Below, one piece after another: positions 11,711 through 23,320 of a DNA stretch of 64,000 nt; the stretch's first letter is position 1, and each line of letters begins with the position of its first letter. The DNA comes from Sebastes aleutianus. Its lineage: Eukaryota > Chordata > Actinopteri > Perciformes > Sebastidae. Where the stretch lies: positions 11,304,534 to 11,368,533 of the forward strand of contig CAKAKS010000004.1 of NCBI GenBank assembly GCA_916700875.1, given 5' to 3'. The position numbers were made by a program, and so were the translations under genes. The notes beneath the pieces were generated by a model that was not told the DNA's origin, searched no databases, and saw nothing but the letters and a program-made list of their open reading frames with translations.

Positions 11711-12317
11711 AATTCATGCCTAAAAAAAATGCGAAACCTCTGCGAAGCGCTTACCGGCCCCTCTGCTTCCATTTCCACATACCTTGATCCCGGTGTTGTG
11801 TCACTAATAGAGGTGATGTACTGTTTATTTTATTGATCATGTGTTTTATCCGAGCATCAATGCCGGGTTCACTCACTGGCATGCACATCCCCTTTATCAA
11901 AACAGACACTGGACCTCTGCTTTGAGGCTTTCATCAAGCAAAAACACCCATTATGGTCTCTGACTGGCTGGCTTACTCAGGAAAGAAAAAAAAATACTGC
12001 TGGTGTTCCCCTGACACGCTACATCCCAATTATGCCCACACAGATGAGAATATACACTTACACAGGTCAGAGACACACACGGGCAGCTACGCATAAGCAC
12101 TTATGATTTAGTTTCAAGCTCTGACACACATTTTGTTGTGGTATATATATATCGTAAATGTTTTATGCATAGACATATAGTATTTTTTTTGTTATATCTG
12201 AAACACACACACACATTCATTGAGCCTGCGGTTGTGTTTCCAGGCTGAGGAAGTGCAGGAATGTCAGAACAGAGGCTGATCTGATGGTCAGGAGACTGTC
12301 CTCCTGAATAACCCTCG

Positions 12318-12352
<35 letters not shown>

Positions 12353-12400
12353 CACACACACGTTACAGCTAAACACACAGCAGAGAGAGAGAGAGAGAGA
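12318..12400. repeat. (CA)n followed by (GA)n compound microsatellite
   Basis: CA repeats run from 12318 to 12361 with one A interruption near 12337, then GA repeats from 12382 to 12400 after a short spacer. Confidence 0.9.
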
Positions 12401-12741
12401 ATGAGACGGTCCGCCACACCTTCCCGACATGTCTTATCACCCCCCTTCCCCTCCCCTCCCCGCAGCCCTTTTCCACCATCCCTCCTGTCTGCCCCCCCTT
12501 CCCACACAACCACTGTCCTCCTCCCCACCGCCCACCTACCCACCCACCCACCCCGCTACCTCCCCACCCTCCAGGGAGAAAAGGCTGACTTGCATTCAGC
12601 AGCATCTCTCAGGAAAGAAGAAATGAATAAAAGAAAGGAGACGTCCCGTTGACAGTCAATGTCTGCGCTGCCAGGAGCCAAAATAACTGTCAGCAAATGC
12701 TCGGGACTGTCCAAAATGCCACCGAGACAAAAAAAAGATTG

Positions 12742-12807
12742 ATAAATAAATAAATAAATAGATGAAATTTAGCAAAGGAAAAAAAAAACTAAGAAAAAAA
12801 AAAAAAA
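12742..12807. repeat. (ATAA)n tetranucleotide repeat and A tracts
   Basis: About five ATAA units at 12742-12760, then A runs at 12780-12788 and 12794-12807. The pattern is tail-like but no SINE/LINE body was identified upstream. Confidence 0.75.
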
Positions 12808-13499
12808 CCTTACTGTCGCCTTCAGAAATAAAACAGAATTAGGAGTGAAAAGCGGAGAAATCGCCGCTGAGCTGACTGCATTGTTCGCTCAGTCATGTAC
12901 AGTTTGTATATAAGACGCCTGAAAGACTAGTTGTCACTGCGGCGTGGAGGTAAATGGGTGCCCTAATAATAAACTATGAATACAATAAAGTCATTTTTGC
13001 CCAAGCGAGTGCTGTTACAGCCATTAAAATGTTCCATATGCATTTTATGTCCTTCCAGAAACACAATGGAAGGCAGTTTATCCGGCCCAGCACCATGCTG
13101 ATCACAGCCCCAAATGTGGGCCTTTTTTTTTGCTGCTAGCTGACTGTACTTGGACACTTACGTCTTGTGTAGGTACAGCCATCACCACAGCTTTGTCCCC
13201 ATGCAGTGCAGTGTAGTGTTCAAAGTATAATGAATGCACCTTTTGATTACAATAACAGCTTGCGTGCCAGAAATTACATAAAGACGCCTTGTTATTATTT
13301 CTAAATATTCATTTGTATAATAGTAATTGGACTACTTTTGTCCACGCCACAGTGCCAACTGATTGTTCAAGTGTTCAAGTTTGATTCACGAGTGCACTTT
13401 AGCCAATTGCAATCTGTTTTAACATTATGAAATAACGTGTTCTCAAGCACAGCGTGATCAGCACGTTCATGTATCTCTATGTATTACAACAACCTGTGA

Positions 13500-13860
13500 G
13501 GTGCTGACAGACTCCAACTCTTTCCCCTCTCTCTAATGATCATTAATTGCAATAGATCTGAGAAAGCCTGGATGACCTTGCACGTCAGTATCATACCTGG
13601 GACCGCTTCTTAAGCCAGTCATCCTAATCGAGTGCATGTCTAATTTATGGGGCTGGAGTTTGCCATTAAGGGCCTGATCCATGGAATTAAATAACTAGCA
13701 GACCTTCGCTGGTCCCGGACGGTGGGCGGAGGAGGCAGGGAGATAGCGTGATGAATTGCCCGCCCCTCCTCTACCTCATCCTTGACTTTGAAAAATACTG
13801 TCTCTGCGTTTTAGGTCAGCTTCTGACAACAATTAGGCACATCGAAATAGATAGAGTGTG
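13500..13860. promoter_or_regulatory. Candidate conserved regulatory element
   Basis: Unique, moderately GC sequence with clustered homeobox-like cores (CTAATGATCATTAATTG, TCCTAATCG, CTAATTTATG, CCATTAAG, GGAATTAAATAAC). No repeat character. The role is inferred from composition only. Confidence 0.25.
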
Positions 13861-13888
13861 ACCTTCTTTTTCTCTCCCCTTCCATAAG

Positions 13889-13908
13889 GTTTTTTTTTTT
13901 TTTTTTTT
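13889..13908. repeat. T homopolymer, about 20 bp
   Basis: An uninterrupted T tract between a CT-rich stretch and unique DNA. Confidence 0.85.
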
Positions 13909-14049
13909 CTCCTGCCTTATCCTGTGTGTGGAATGGAACATTTAAAAACTAGGAAGAGTAAAGATGCACAGATATGCTCTGTAAAGCGACAGAAAAGTGT
14001 CAGGAGAGAAAAATAAAAGTCATACAGTTTATCTGACAACAGTTAAAAG

Positions 14050-14730
14050 TAGGGCTGTCAATCTATTCAAATGTTTGATTAGGATTAATTGCATCATTGT
14101 CCATATTTAATTATGATTAATCGCAAATTAATCGCACATTTTATCTGTTCATAATGTACCTTAAAGGGAGATTTGTCAAGTATTTAATACTCCAATCAAC
14201 ATGGGAGTGGGCAAATATGATTGCTTTATGCAAATGTATGTATATATGTATTATTGTAAATCAATTAACAACACAAAACAATGTTAAATATTGTCCAGAA
14301 ACCCTCACAGGTACTGCATTTAGCATAAAAAAACAGCTGTCAGTGTGCTGACTTGACTATGACTTGCCCCAAACTGCATGTAATAAGGGGAGAGTCGTGG
14401 GGATCCATAGCACCCATTTTCATTGACATATCTTGAGGTCAGAGGTCAAGGGACCTCTTTGAAAATGGCAATGCCAGTTTTTCCTCGCCAAAATTTGTCA
14501 TAAGTTTGGAGTGCTATTTAGCCTCCTAAATAGCCGGTATGACATGGTTGGTACCAATGGATTACTAAGGTAGTTCTAGTTACATATGATACCAGTATCT
14601 TCACTCTAGCTTTAAAACTGAGCCTGCTACAACCTAAAAATCGCAAGTTGCGTTAATGCCTTAAAGAAATGTATGGTAGTAAAACAAATTTGTGTTAACG
14701 TGTTATTCTCGCGTTAACTTTGTTGTCCTA
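14050..14730. mobile_element. TAGGGCTGTCAA-family TIR element, full length, with DR1 motif
   Basis: The left tip is TAGGGCTGTCAATC. The right tip reads GCGTTAACTTTGTTGTCCTA, a degenerate form of the GCGTTAACTTTGACAGCCCTA tip seen in other copies. The interior shares long segments with the elements at 24.9-25.5, 27.5-28.1 and 56.6-57.2 kb, including the phrases CTTGAGGTCAGAGGTCAAGG and GACTATGACTTGCC. A perfect DR1 (AGGTCA G AGGTCA) lies at 14436-14448. There is no coding capacity. An 8-bp duplication is not evident at this copy, which fits the decayed right tip. hAT affiliation is suggested by the tip and by the 8-bp duplication of the sister copy at 56.6 kb. Confidence 0.8.
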
Positions 14731-15737
14731 AAGCATTTTAACTAGGGCTGTCAGATACTTAATCTCTGGATCAAAGAGCCTCTACTCATTTATTTAAAAA
14801 TGTCCAACTTGAGCGTCATGCATAGCAGCAAGCTTTGGTCAGAGGTTCACATAAGCATCTTTTATAAAGAGGAAAAGTGTAATAATAGCATAAATAAACA
14901 GCATGTAATCACAGACCTTTATTAACAGATGTGTCATTTCACTTCTCTTCATTGTATTTCCCACTGAATATTATCATGGACGCTGCTATTGATCTTGCAA
15001 TGTGACGGAGGTCGAGCCAGCTAATTCCCTTTTTCATTAGAGCAAAGCCCCCCAAATTCTCTTAGTAGATCTGCCTCTTAGGGGCATCCAATCTCCTGCC
15101 TCTCCCAATGACATGAATATAAGCCCGCGCTGATGGGGCCTGGTGTAAATGTATTAGCCCTGCGCCTGTGCCCCTAGCACAGCCAGCCATAATTATGTTA
15201 GGAACCAACGAGACAGCTGGGAAATCAATATGCTAAGACAGATTGAGTGGAGATGTGTGGCCAGTGGAGTGGGAATAGAGAGGCCTGGCAGCTCCCTGTG
15301 GTGCGAAGGGGGCTAGAGTCGACGATTAAGCCATAGACTTAGCATTTACTGCTAGGATTCACTGCCTGAATCTAGTTAGCATTTAGGGAAAGATCCCTGT
15401 GAGCAGACAGTGTTGCTATTAGACGGAGGCTTCACTCGTTAGCTGAGACGCCTATCATCTTCTGGAGGTCGGGTAGGGGCAGAAGTGTTTCAACATGCTA
15501 GGCATTCACCGTTTGAATCAGCTGATCCTCTGTTCTGTGTGTTTCACCACCGTTTACTGTAGATTTCAGCCTGAAGATCTGGATTCAGGTGACATTTTGC
15601 AAAGGGATTGGGACGCTAAATCTAACAACGGCTTAATAAATGATTATCAGAAAAAGGTCACATCGTCTCAGTTGCTTATATTCTGAACTTATTTATGAAT
15701 TAGTTATCATTATCTGAAACTGGCAACCATAAAAACG
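14731..15737. other. unique sequence with a second TIR-like tip
   Basis: Another hAT-like tip, TAGGGCTGTCAGATACTTAATC, begins at 14753, but no matching partner end could be identified. The remainder is unique DNA with no gene seen. Confidence 0.4.
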
Positions 15738-16679
15738 AGGGCTGGGATGATACACCCATCTCCCGATTTGATACTATCACTATACTTGGGTGCTGATTTG
15801 ATATGTATTGCGATTTTTAAGTATTGTGATTCGATATAATGATTTATTGTAATTTTTGTTAACTTTTTTTAACACTAGACCATGGGAACAAAATTGAATC
15901 AAACACTTCTAGGGACTTTTACTTGAAAAAATATCTAAATGAATAGTCAAATATATCAGTCATTGTCAGGCATAATTTGTTACATTTTTACCAGCAACCC
16001 AAAAATCAAAGAATAAAGACATTTCCCTCACAACTTAGTGGTATTTTCTTTTTGATTTATAAGGGAATATTATCCAATCAATATTATTTCAATATATGTA
16101 TTTTGCATATACAGTTTCCTTTGTTAGCACCTTATTTTGAAAACCAGATGTAGTCACACATGTATACTTCCGCTAACTTCACCAAAATCTGTCGCTGTCT
16201 CTTCCCGTCAGTTCTTTATACATCCATGGTCAGCTCCATCGGGGCCGTTTGAATGCATTTAACATAAATGTCAGTATATGGGTGCTCTACAGTTGTGGCA
16301 TCGGCCGATTTGACCACGGTGATGCAAGTGACGGCTGGTTTGACCGCACATTACAGCAATACGATAACGTTTCCTGTACATGACAAAGCTCTGCTTTTTC
16401 TGTCAATGTGTGAAACCCAAAGTGTTTCCATACTTTACTGTATGTGTAGTGTTTACCATTTTGGTTTCTTGTTTTGGTTCGGTTTGTTTTGGTTGAAGGA
16501 TATGGAACGGATATGAAGTCACGTTACTCAGACTACAACAATAAAAGCGGTAACTTCCTTCTACCTCCGTATAGACTCAAATTAAGCAAATATATCAATT
16601 CTGGCATTAAAAAATCCATTTCAAAATTGTGAATAAAAATCATGATAGATAGGTGAATCGATTTTTTCCCCCACCCCTA
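15738..16679. mobile_element. TIR element, about 940 bp, non-coding
   Basis: The left end is GAGGGCTGGGATGATACACC. The right end, read in reverse, starts TAGGGGTGGGGGAAAAAATCG, giving a short inverted repeat around AGGGNTGGG. Subterminal GATTTGATA, GTGATTCGATA and GAATCGATT motifs repeat near both ends. The flanks (ATAAAAACG on the left, ATAAACG on the right) are similar but not an exact 8-bp duplication. The small plus-strand frame at 16268-16516 matches no transposase I recognise. It is probably a non-autonomous hAT-like element. Confidence 0.6.
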
Positions 16680-17173
16680 ATAAACGTACCTGTTATTCCT
16701 TTATTTTCTTAACATACTCTACTTGTTCTTACTTAATAGAAAATGAGAAATGTCTGCATTTCCTGTAGTTCGATTATGGCATTTCACTACAGCCACAGAA
16801 GCCCCTCATTGTTAGAAAGAAACTATTACAAATCAAACCCTTTCTACGTTACTCATCAATGATATACTGTGAGGCAAATCAATAGTGTATTTTCAAAATA
16901 CAACTAAAATCATCACCAATCCAAACCGCTCCAGGATGAAGAAGAAGAGCTGTGCAGGAAGTGGATGAGGAGGGGGTTGAAGGGGGGACAAGTGGAGTTG
17001 GGTCAAATGAATTATCCGTCAAAGAAGACGGCGGTTTCGGTCTTAACTTGGATGATAGTCGGCGTAAACCAAAGCACTGCTGTAATTTATATTCAATTAA
17101 GGAGGGGGGCTGCAGAATCAAGACAAAAGCTTGGTGGTTTTTGGGGGTTGGGGGGACTTTTGAGGGGTGCAGA

Positions 17174-17200
17174 GTGTGTGTGTGTGTGTGTGGGGGGGGG
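17174..17200. repeat. (GT)9 followed by G9
   Basis: A GT dinucleotide run at 17174-17191 continues directly into a G homopolymer at 17192-17200. Confidence 0.9.
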
Positions 17201-17864
17201 TTGCATCTGCTCTCAGCCCCAATCAGCGGCCTCGAAGGCACCGTCCCCTAACAATGGGCTCCATCAGTGCAGGCAGTGGAGTCACAGGCGTAAGTGCACC
17301 CAATAAGTGTGCAATTTCTGCCCATATGACCATCCTGACACAATTGCTCTAATTTTCCTCCTTTGAAATGACTGATAAAAGACTTAGGTAATTGCTACGC
17401 CACTGAATTTCTTCCATGATCAGGAGGAAGGAGGAGGGAGGAACGGAGGGGATGGGGATGGGGGGGAGCGACGGAGAGAGACTGAGGGGGTGTGTGTGTT
17501 TGTGTGAGCATGGGTGAGAAGTGACACAGCCCCGGGGCCTGAGGATGGAGACTAGAGTGTCAGTTTGTGAAAAATCCCAAATTAATACTTGTCGTTTCCT
17601 CTCACCCCCTCTCTCTCTCTCTCTCTCCGAGAGGACCGTCCTCAGCTTCCACCAAGGATCTTATTAAGTGGAGGTAATTTGTCCTGACAGTGTATTGGAA
17701 ATCACTCAATCAGGCGACTTCTTGGAAAAGATATTCAAAACATGGTGGTGTTGAGTTTAAGGTGGCGGCTAAATCTTGTCCGTCTCTCTACCGTTCTATT
17801 TCTCTGTTGAAGTGTAACACAGTTGAGTGATTAAAGCCGCACAATAAAATGGCTCCGTCCACCT

Positions 17865-17959
17865 CACACACACACACACACAGTTTTTAGGATTGTGACT
17901 GGATCTTTATTCAAAAGCTCCCTGGATTCTTTTCTATGCCTCGTTGAAACCGTGAACGT

Positions 17960-18003
<44 letters not shown>
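17865..18003. repeat. CA tract and (GT)19 tract in opposite orientation
   Basis: CA repeats at 17865-17881 and GT repeats at 17966-18003 are separated by about 85 bp of unique DNA. The opposite orientation means the two tracts can pair as an inverted repeat. Confidence 0.9.
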
Positions 18004-18006
<3 letters not shown>

Positions 18007-18584
18007 TGTACGCACTTGTAGGTGTTTGCGTGATGCTTGACTCTGATAGCTTGGCTCCAACCTGTGTCACCCCTCACTATGACCTTGTCCTTTGTAATCA
18101 AGCCTCTTTTATCTGATTCCTCACGTTCACGTGCGTGTGTGTGTGTGTGCGCGCTGTACTCACACCCATCTCATTGGAACACCATGTATTCTGGACTCAC
18201 TTGATTGGAGTTCAGTTACAGAGCCAGATAGAGAGGTATAGGAGATGGGCAGAGGGAGACGGAGGGGGAAATGGATGAGAGAATAGTAGTTTAGTCGCCT
18301 AACTAACTGACTAACTAACCCGGCAGCGCTCCCAATCAGCTTCTTAAAACTGCATGCGTGCGTGAGATGCGTGTGTGTGACAGACTCCTGAGGTGCTGAT
18401 TCTAAACACAGTCTCTTCCAGTGCCTGGGTAATGTTGGCTAATAGCTTAATCAATACTTATTATGGCCCTATTGGTTCACTAAAGTGAGAACAGAACCTC
18501 GCCACGCGCAGCGCCTCAGAAAGACGGAAGAGGAGAGAGGTTGAAGAAGAAGTGTCTTCTCCTGATCCAGATGGACAGCCCTAA

Positions 18585-18600
18585 CCCCCCCCCCCCCCCC
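18585..18600. repeat. C16 homopolymer
   Basis: An uninterrupted run of 16 C, followed by TCC-rich sequence. Long C runs are uncommon compared with A/T runs. Confidence 0.9.
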
Positions 18601-19379
18601 TCCTCCCTCCTCATGGGATTTCCTTATTCAGGAATCCAATTTTCCCGAATGTGATTGACACGGATTGGATCCAGTGGAATAAGGCTAACTCTTTTAGCTC
18701 CCCGCAATAAAGCGTTAATGGCTCTGTGCCTGATTCTCCAACTTTTCCCTCCTCAACCGGACCGGTCGTCCGCAATTAGCGCCCGGCGAGGCAGTGGGCG
18801 GTCGAGAAGATGAAGTGATGGGGGAGAACGAAGCGAAAGTGGAGGAGTAAACGGGGGAGCATGAGGAAGGGAGAGAAAAGGTGATTAGTTAGAGATGGTA
18901 GCGATACGAGCGATCACCGAACACCATGTTCTTACAGCACCTTTAGAAAGACAGCCGCATGAAATAGGATGGATTACACTAAGACTACACATGAAACTTA
19001 AATCAGCGTGATTGGTATCAGAAGACTGGGACTCTCCATGGTATTAGTGGTACTGTAGGAGCAGTAGTAGTAACAGAACGTTGCTGGTTTACAAGAGACG
19101 GCTGTAAATTGAAACTCTGAATTAATGTGCTGTAACATTAAAATCACACTAATAAAATAAATAACGGAAGATGACTTTAATGCTGCGAAATGACCATCAT
19201 CATATCCTGTTTGTTAATAAGTCCAAATAATCCATTTGCAAGAAACAATTAATGAAATTGAAAAGTACATTCTCAACGCACCAGTTAATTACACGTATGT
19301 GCTCGTGCGGTCTTCATTAAATCCGAATGCTACAAGTATAATGATATTGACTTAGCGTATTAGTATGCTCAGCTAATGA

Positions 19380-19640
19380 CCGAATATAAATTGGAAAAAT
19401 GTCAACCGTGATAGTTCATTATCAAACTAAGCATCTTCTTAAAGGGGGGAAATAAATAAAATCATTTTTATGGAAATTAATAATTGGATATTTTTACATA
19501 CAGTAAACAAAATCGGCAAAATTATTTTTTCTCATCTCATCAGCCAATTTCGCATCATAGCTCGGAGCAAAATCAAATATGCATGTGATTGAAATTAATC
19601 GGCAAAATTGTTGAACATCAGATGTACAAATATGATTAAA
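19380..19640. promoter_or_regulatory. AT-rich candidate regulatory element with repeated 13-mer
   Basis: Very AT-rich but not simple repeat. The 13-mer AATCGGCAAAATT occurs twice in direct orientation at 19511-19523 and 19597-19609. An octamer-like ATATGCAT lies at 19577-19584, and several ATTAAT/TAATTG cores are present. The density of paired homeobox/POU-like cores suggests an enhancer; this is an inference from motifs. Confidence 0.3.
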
Positions 19641-20410
19641 TGTTCAAGTCCAAGTTAATTTATTTGTGTCTCTTTTTGAGTACAGAATTGTAAAGTATCT
19701 CTATTTGATAATTCAACATATTTTGGGTTGTGGATTCAGATTTATTATACTGTAGTGCAGTGTTGCGTACCGTATGTTGGAATTGAATTACATTTGATGA
19801 CGACACAACTGCACACATGTAGCGCTCGCATCCGCCATCACTGCTACTGGAGTTTGGGATTTGACAAGCCATTTAAACACAGCACGACAGCCAGTCTAGC
19901 CACAAGTGCAACACGCGTACGTCTGCCACTATATCCCCTACTGCGCTTTGTGCATCTTTTGTGACTTCATTTCAACCTAATGGCTTCACTAGTCAGGGCC
20001 TCTCTTTCGACAGCCATCCCCATCACCGCGCCAGCATGCAGCGAAATGGACATGCCATGAAAAACCCGCCGTGGTGTATTGCGGAGATGTAGAATAAGGA
20101 GATTGGATGCCACGACGTAATGTTCTGCATTTCAGCTGTGCTACACTGGTGCGGTGTGCAAAATGTTGTGAATAGGCTCTGATTGCACAAATCAAATACA
20201 CGCGTGATGAAAAAGGTAACGCACACACACGCATACCAATCTTCTCTCGTTCAAGCTCTCGTTGCTGTTCACAGGAACCTTGCAGGGAAAAGAGGAGGGC
20301 TCACTGCAGGAAATGGGAGCATTGATTGACAGATTAATCATTCTGGTACCCCGTGTGTGTGTGTGTGTGCATGTGCATGTATGCGTGTGTGTCCCCGCTG
20401 ACCTTGACAG

Positions 20411-20490
20411 CTCCATACGAGAGCAACAGCCCCTTCCCAGAGTCAGTCATTCAGACACAGCTGGCGGCTCGTGGCTACCAGTCTCTGCAA
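20411..20490 (+). CDS. Possible 80-bp coding exon, unrecognised protein
   Basis: The sequence preceding 20411 ends CTTGACAG, a possible splice acceptor. The open frame then reads 26 codons (PYESNSPFPE followed by SVIQTQLAARGYQSLQ), and GTAACA follows at 20491 as a possible weak donor. Codon third positions and amino-acid mix look protein-like, unlike the repeat-derived frames nearby. The frame stays open on both sides, upstream into the GT tract and downstream to 20565. I do not recognise the family, the donor is weak, and no other exon of the same gene was found. It is as likely to be a conserved non-coding element or chance. Confidence 0.12.
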
Positions 20491-21153
20491 GTAACAGTTA
20501 ACACCGTGTCTGCTCTACAATTATCCATACAGAGAACACTTATCAACCCACTGTGTGTTTTATAATTGCTTTGCATTACAACGCAATACTTTACCTAACC
20601 TATTTAAACATCTTGACGTATAATTACCAGCTTACGATAATGGGTAATTAGTTATATTGTAATGACTTTAATACCTTAACTAACTTGTCATTACCATTTG
20701 GCTCCTAAAGTCAGGATGGTTAACTCCACTGTGGCCCTTTCTTCTGTGGCTAAGCCAAAAGAATTAGGTAAGTTTTTTTTAAAATTTTAATTAGTTCAGT
20801 GTTGGTGCTAAAGAGGCGTACGCAGCGCTCACTTCCTCACTCCGTCTCTGCGATACGGTAGCCTGGGTCGACCCTATTCCCACCTCACGGCTCCCGAGGG
20901 CCCGACCCTGAACTAAGTCACCTCTGACAGCTCCTTAATATCATCTCCAGCCCCCCAGCCACTGATCCTAGAACAGATATTTTCTTATCCTCCTAATGGT
21001 TAAGGTTAGGGAGCTGGTCCAGGGTAATCTGACCCTGAATCTGTGGTGGGAGACAAGTTATTCCTCAGGCGTCTGCGCTGCTCGACAAACAGAGAGAGGT
21101 GAGGCGAGCCAGGGGGCAGTATGGGTCTAGCAACCCGCCCTATAGCAAGGTTG

Positions 21154-21157
<4 letters not shown>

Positions 21158-21186
<29 letters not shown>
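21158..21186. repeat. (GT)14 microsatellite
   Basis: A pure GT dinucleotide run of 29 bp. Confidence 0.9.
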
Positions 21187-22757
21187 GTGTTTGTTCGCAT
21201 GTGTTTGCGCGTGGGCACATGTGTTTGTATGATTTCTGAGCTCTAAATATGTGCTTTGCGAGAATCTAGGTTATGCATGAAAGACCGGGTTTTCTTTTCA
21301 CTTTTTGTACATACATGACTTTGGACATGCAGGTGTGTATGTGCGTGCGTGCGTGTGTGTGTCGGACTTGCAGAGGCGAGGGAGATGTCATGTTCAGTTT
21401 GTGTTTGGCTAACCCTGTGGTCTCCACCCCTAATAGCAGGGTCTATGGGGTGTAGACACATGCCAATATTCATTGGCAGTTGAATCAAGCCACTTAGATA
21501 CCATCTGTAAACAGGACTCAGAGGGCCTTGAATTAAACCGAGGGCTGGAAACAGTGGAGCTCACTGCAGAGATTACCAAAGGTTCAACACAGGTTAATGG
21601 GCTTTGTTGCCATAGATCAGTTATATAGATATTGGCAGGGCTCTGCTGAAAACCTCACATCTCCCGTAGTTCTGTGTGAAATTACAAATTATTGTTGCTG
21701 TTGTCCTTAATTTGTAGAGAATGCTACATGCACTGAAAAAGTCTATATATGTATATATATCAGTGGCCAAATCAATTAGTTTTACTTAAAATGCTGTTTA
21801 TTTTCACACCATTATTCAAATTCCTGATTTGCCTTACATTGTGCTTCAGTTCTATTTTTGTGTCTACAGAGACAAATCAATCCATACATTTGAATTATTT
21901 ATTTTACTAGTAAATATGTAAATAACTAATACATTTTTCTAGATTTCAAAGTACAAATTGTCTTTTCTTCAAAGCCAGTATATTTAACGACAACTCTGTG
22001 CGTCATTTTGACGCAACGAATCGGTATTTTTCCCTCTTCCTCTCTCTCACTTCTCCCTCCGTCTCCCTACTCTCTTTCGCCACCATGGCGCTCTGCTCAC
22101 CAACACTGATTCATAATCTATAGCTGTGCCTGGGAGACCAGCAGCTATTGATTTAACGCCTACAGTAATCCAGCGCTGTATCCGCTGCTTGTTAGAGATG
22201 CTGGGGCCTAGGAACTGGGGCTTGCAGAGGTAGCCAGAGAGGGACTACGACTGATGGAGGAGACATTTCTTTTGGAAGAATTCCTTATTAGAAAAGCAGA
22301 GAATTTTGAAACTGACTTTCTAAATTAGGAATTCTATATGGCTGCATTTCTCTCGTAGGAAAACCACTCTAAAAAAACAATAATGATACAAGAAAATCTT
22401 AGGTTATTTCTCATGTTCATTGCATACAAAAAAAAGACAGTTACAAGGTTTCCACTAGGCAACAGAAAATCCAAATGTTCATCTTTATTGTGACTCTTGA
22501 AAAAGAGCATGATACAGCAGTTTTCCATTTCAGAATTTTAATGCAACACAATTCAATGAATTTCACATCAAAATCAATATCAGTTACACTTGTAGCTGCT
22601 GTGTGATCAAAGCTTATAAGGACATATTTGGTTCTCTGCATGGATCCACATGTTGTTTATTGACATACTGCTTAAACAGAGGTATGACTAAATTTGATGT
22701 GTCTCATCTGAAAAACACAATAATTCACATCATTATGTAGTTTATAAAAAGATGGTA

Positions 22758-23320
22758 CTTAAAGCAGCAGTGGGTAGAATTGGAACAAATATGATTTAAA
22801 AAAAAGTTATTTTTATAAAACGGTCTCTATATCCTGACAGTAGTGCATGGGACAGGTAATCTGAAACAAATCATGTCTCTCTTTGTCCTCCGGTGCTCTT
22901 AATGGCATCTGCAAGATTTCACAGACCGGAGGAAAACAACCAATCAGAGCCGAGCTGGAGTTTGCTGTCTCTGAGCAGCTGTCAATCACTCGCGAAATCC
23001 GATCAAACGGTCAAACTAGGCAGCGCTGATCAAATATGAATCAATATTCTGTTACTGTAATGCCTATTTCTCGCATAAAATGTTTTCAGAATAGGAACGC
23101 TCGCTCTCTGAAATTACCTGTGATTGGCCAAAGTCAATTTTAGAGTCAAAGTAGATTATTTTAAGCCTGAAAACAGAGTCATGAGGAGGTGCAGAAGTCT
23201 AGTTTTCTCTCAGAACACTTGAATTACAATATGCTGAAATGAATGAAATGAAACTCCAATGAAATTATGGAGTTTTTGCCCAATGATGACAAAAACATTC
23301 TGCCTACTGCCACTGTAATG
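22758..23320. mobile_element. TIR element (CTTAAAGCAGCAGTGGGTAGAAT family), collapsed copy
   Basis: The left end CTTAAAGCAGCAGTGGG with TAGAAT is mirrored by ATTCTGCCTACTGCCACTGTAATG at the right end, an imperfect TIR of about 22 bp. A second copy lies at 42258-43095. Compared with that copy, this one jumps directly from ATGTTTTCAG to AATAGGAACGCTC and lacks the large central hairpin. CCAATCA and GATTGGCC motifs are internal. There is no coding sequence, so it is non-autonomous; the superfamily is unassigned. Confidence 0.75.

Larger units (their letters stand above)
11711..13499. other. unique non-coding sequence with simple repeats
   Basis: Holds a CA/GA microsatellite (12318-12400), a C-rich tract (about 12435-12560), an ATAA repeat with A tracts (12742-12807) and otherwise unique AT-rich DNA. 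The Cys/Val- and Pro-rich frames here are translations of these tracts. Confidence 0.5.
16681..19379. other. unique sequence with G-rich and GT tracts
   Basis: Contains a G-rich stretch (about 16960-17200 and 17410-17490), GT tracts and a C16 run. An acidic Glu/Gly-rich plus-strand frame near 16952-17251 has a purine-rich upstream context, which argues against a splice acceptor. I see no gene. Confidence 0.45.
19641..22757. other. mostly unique sequence with GT tracts
   Basis: Unique DNA interrupted by GT tracts at 20353-20369 and 21158-21186. A short coding-like stretch at 20411-20490 is listed separately. Nothing else is recognised. Confidence 0.45.

Noticed and set aside
16952..17251. Acidic Glu/Gly frame after a GTGCAG site
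   Set aside because: The sequence before the AG is purine-rich (GAAGAAGAAGAGC), unlike a splice acceptor, and the downstream part is G/GT repeat.
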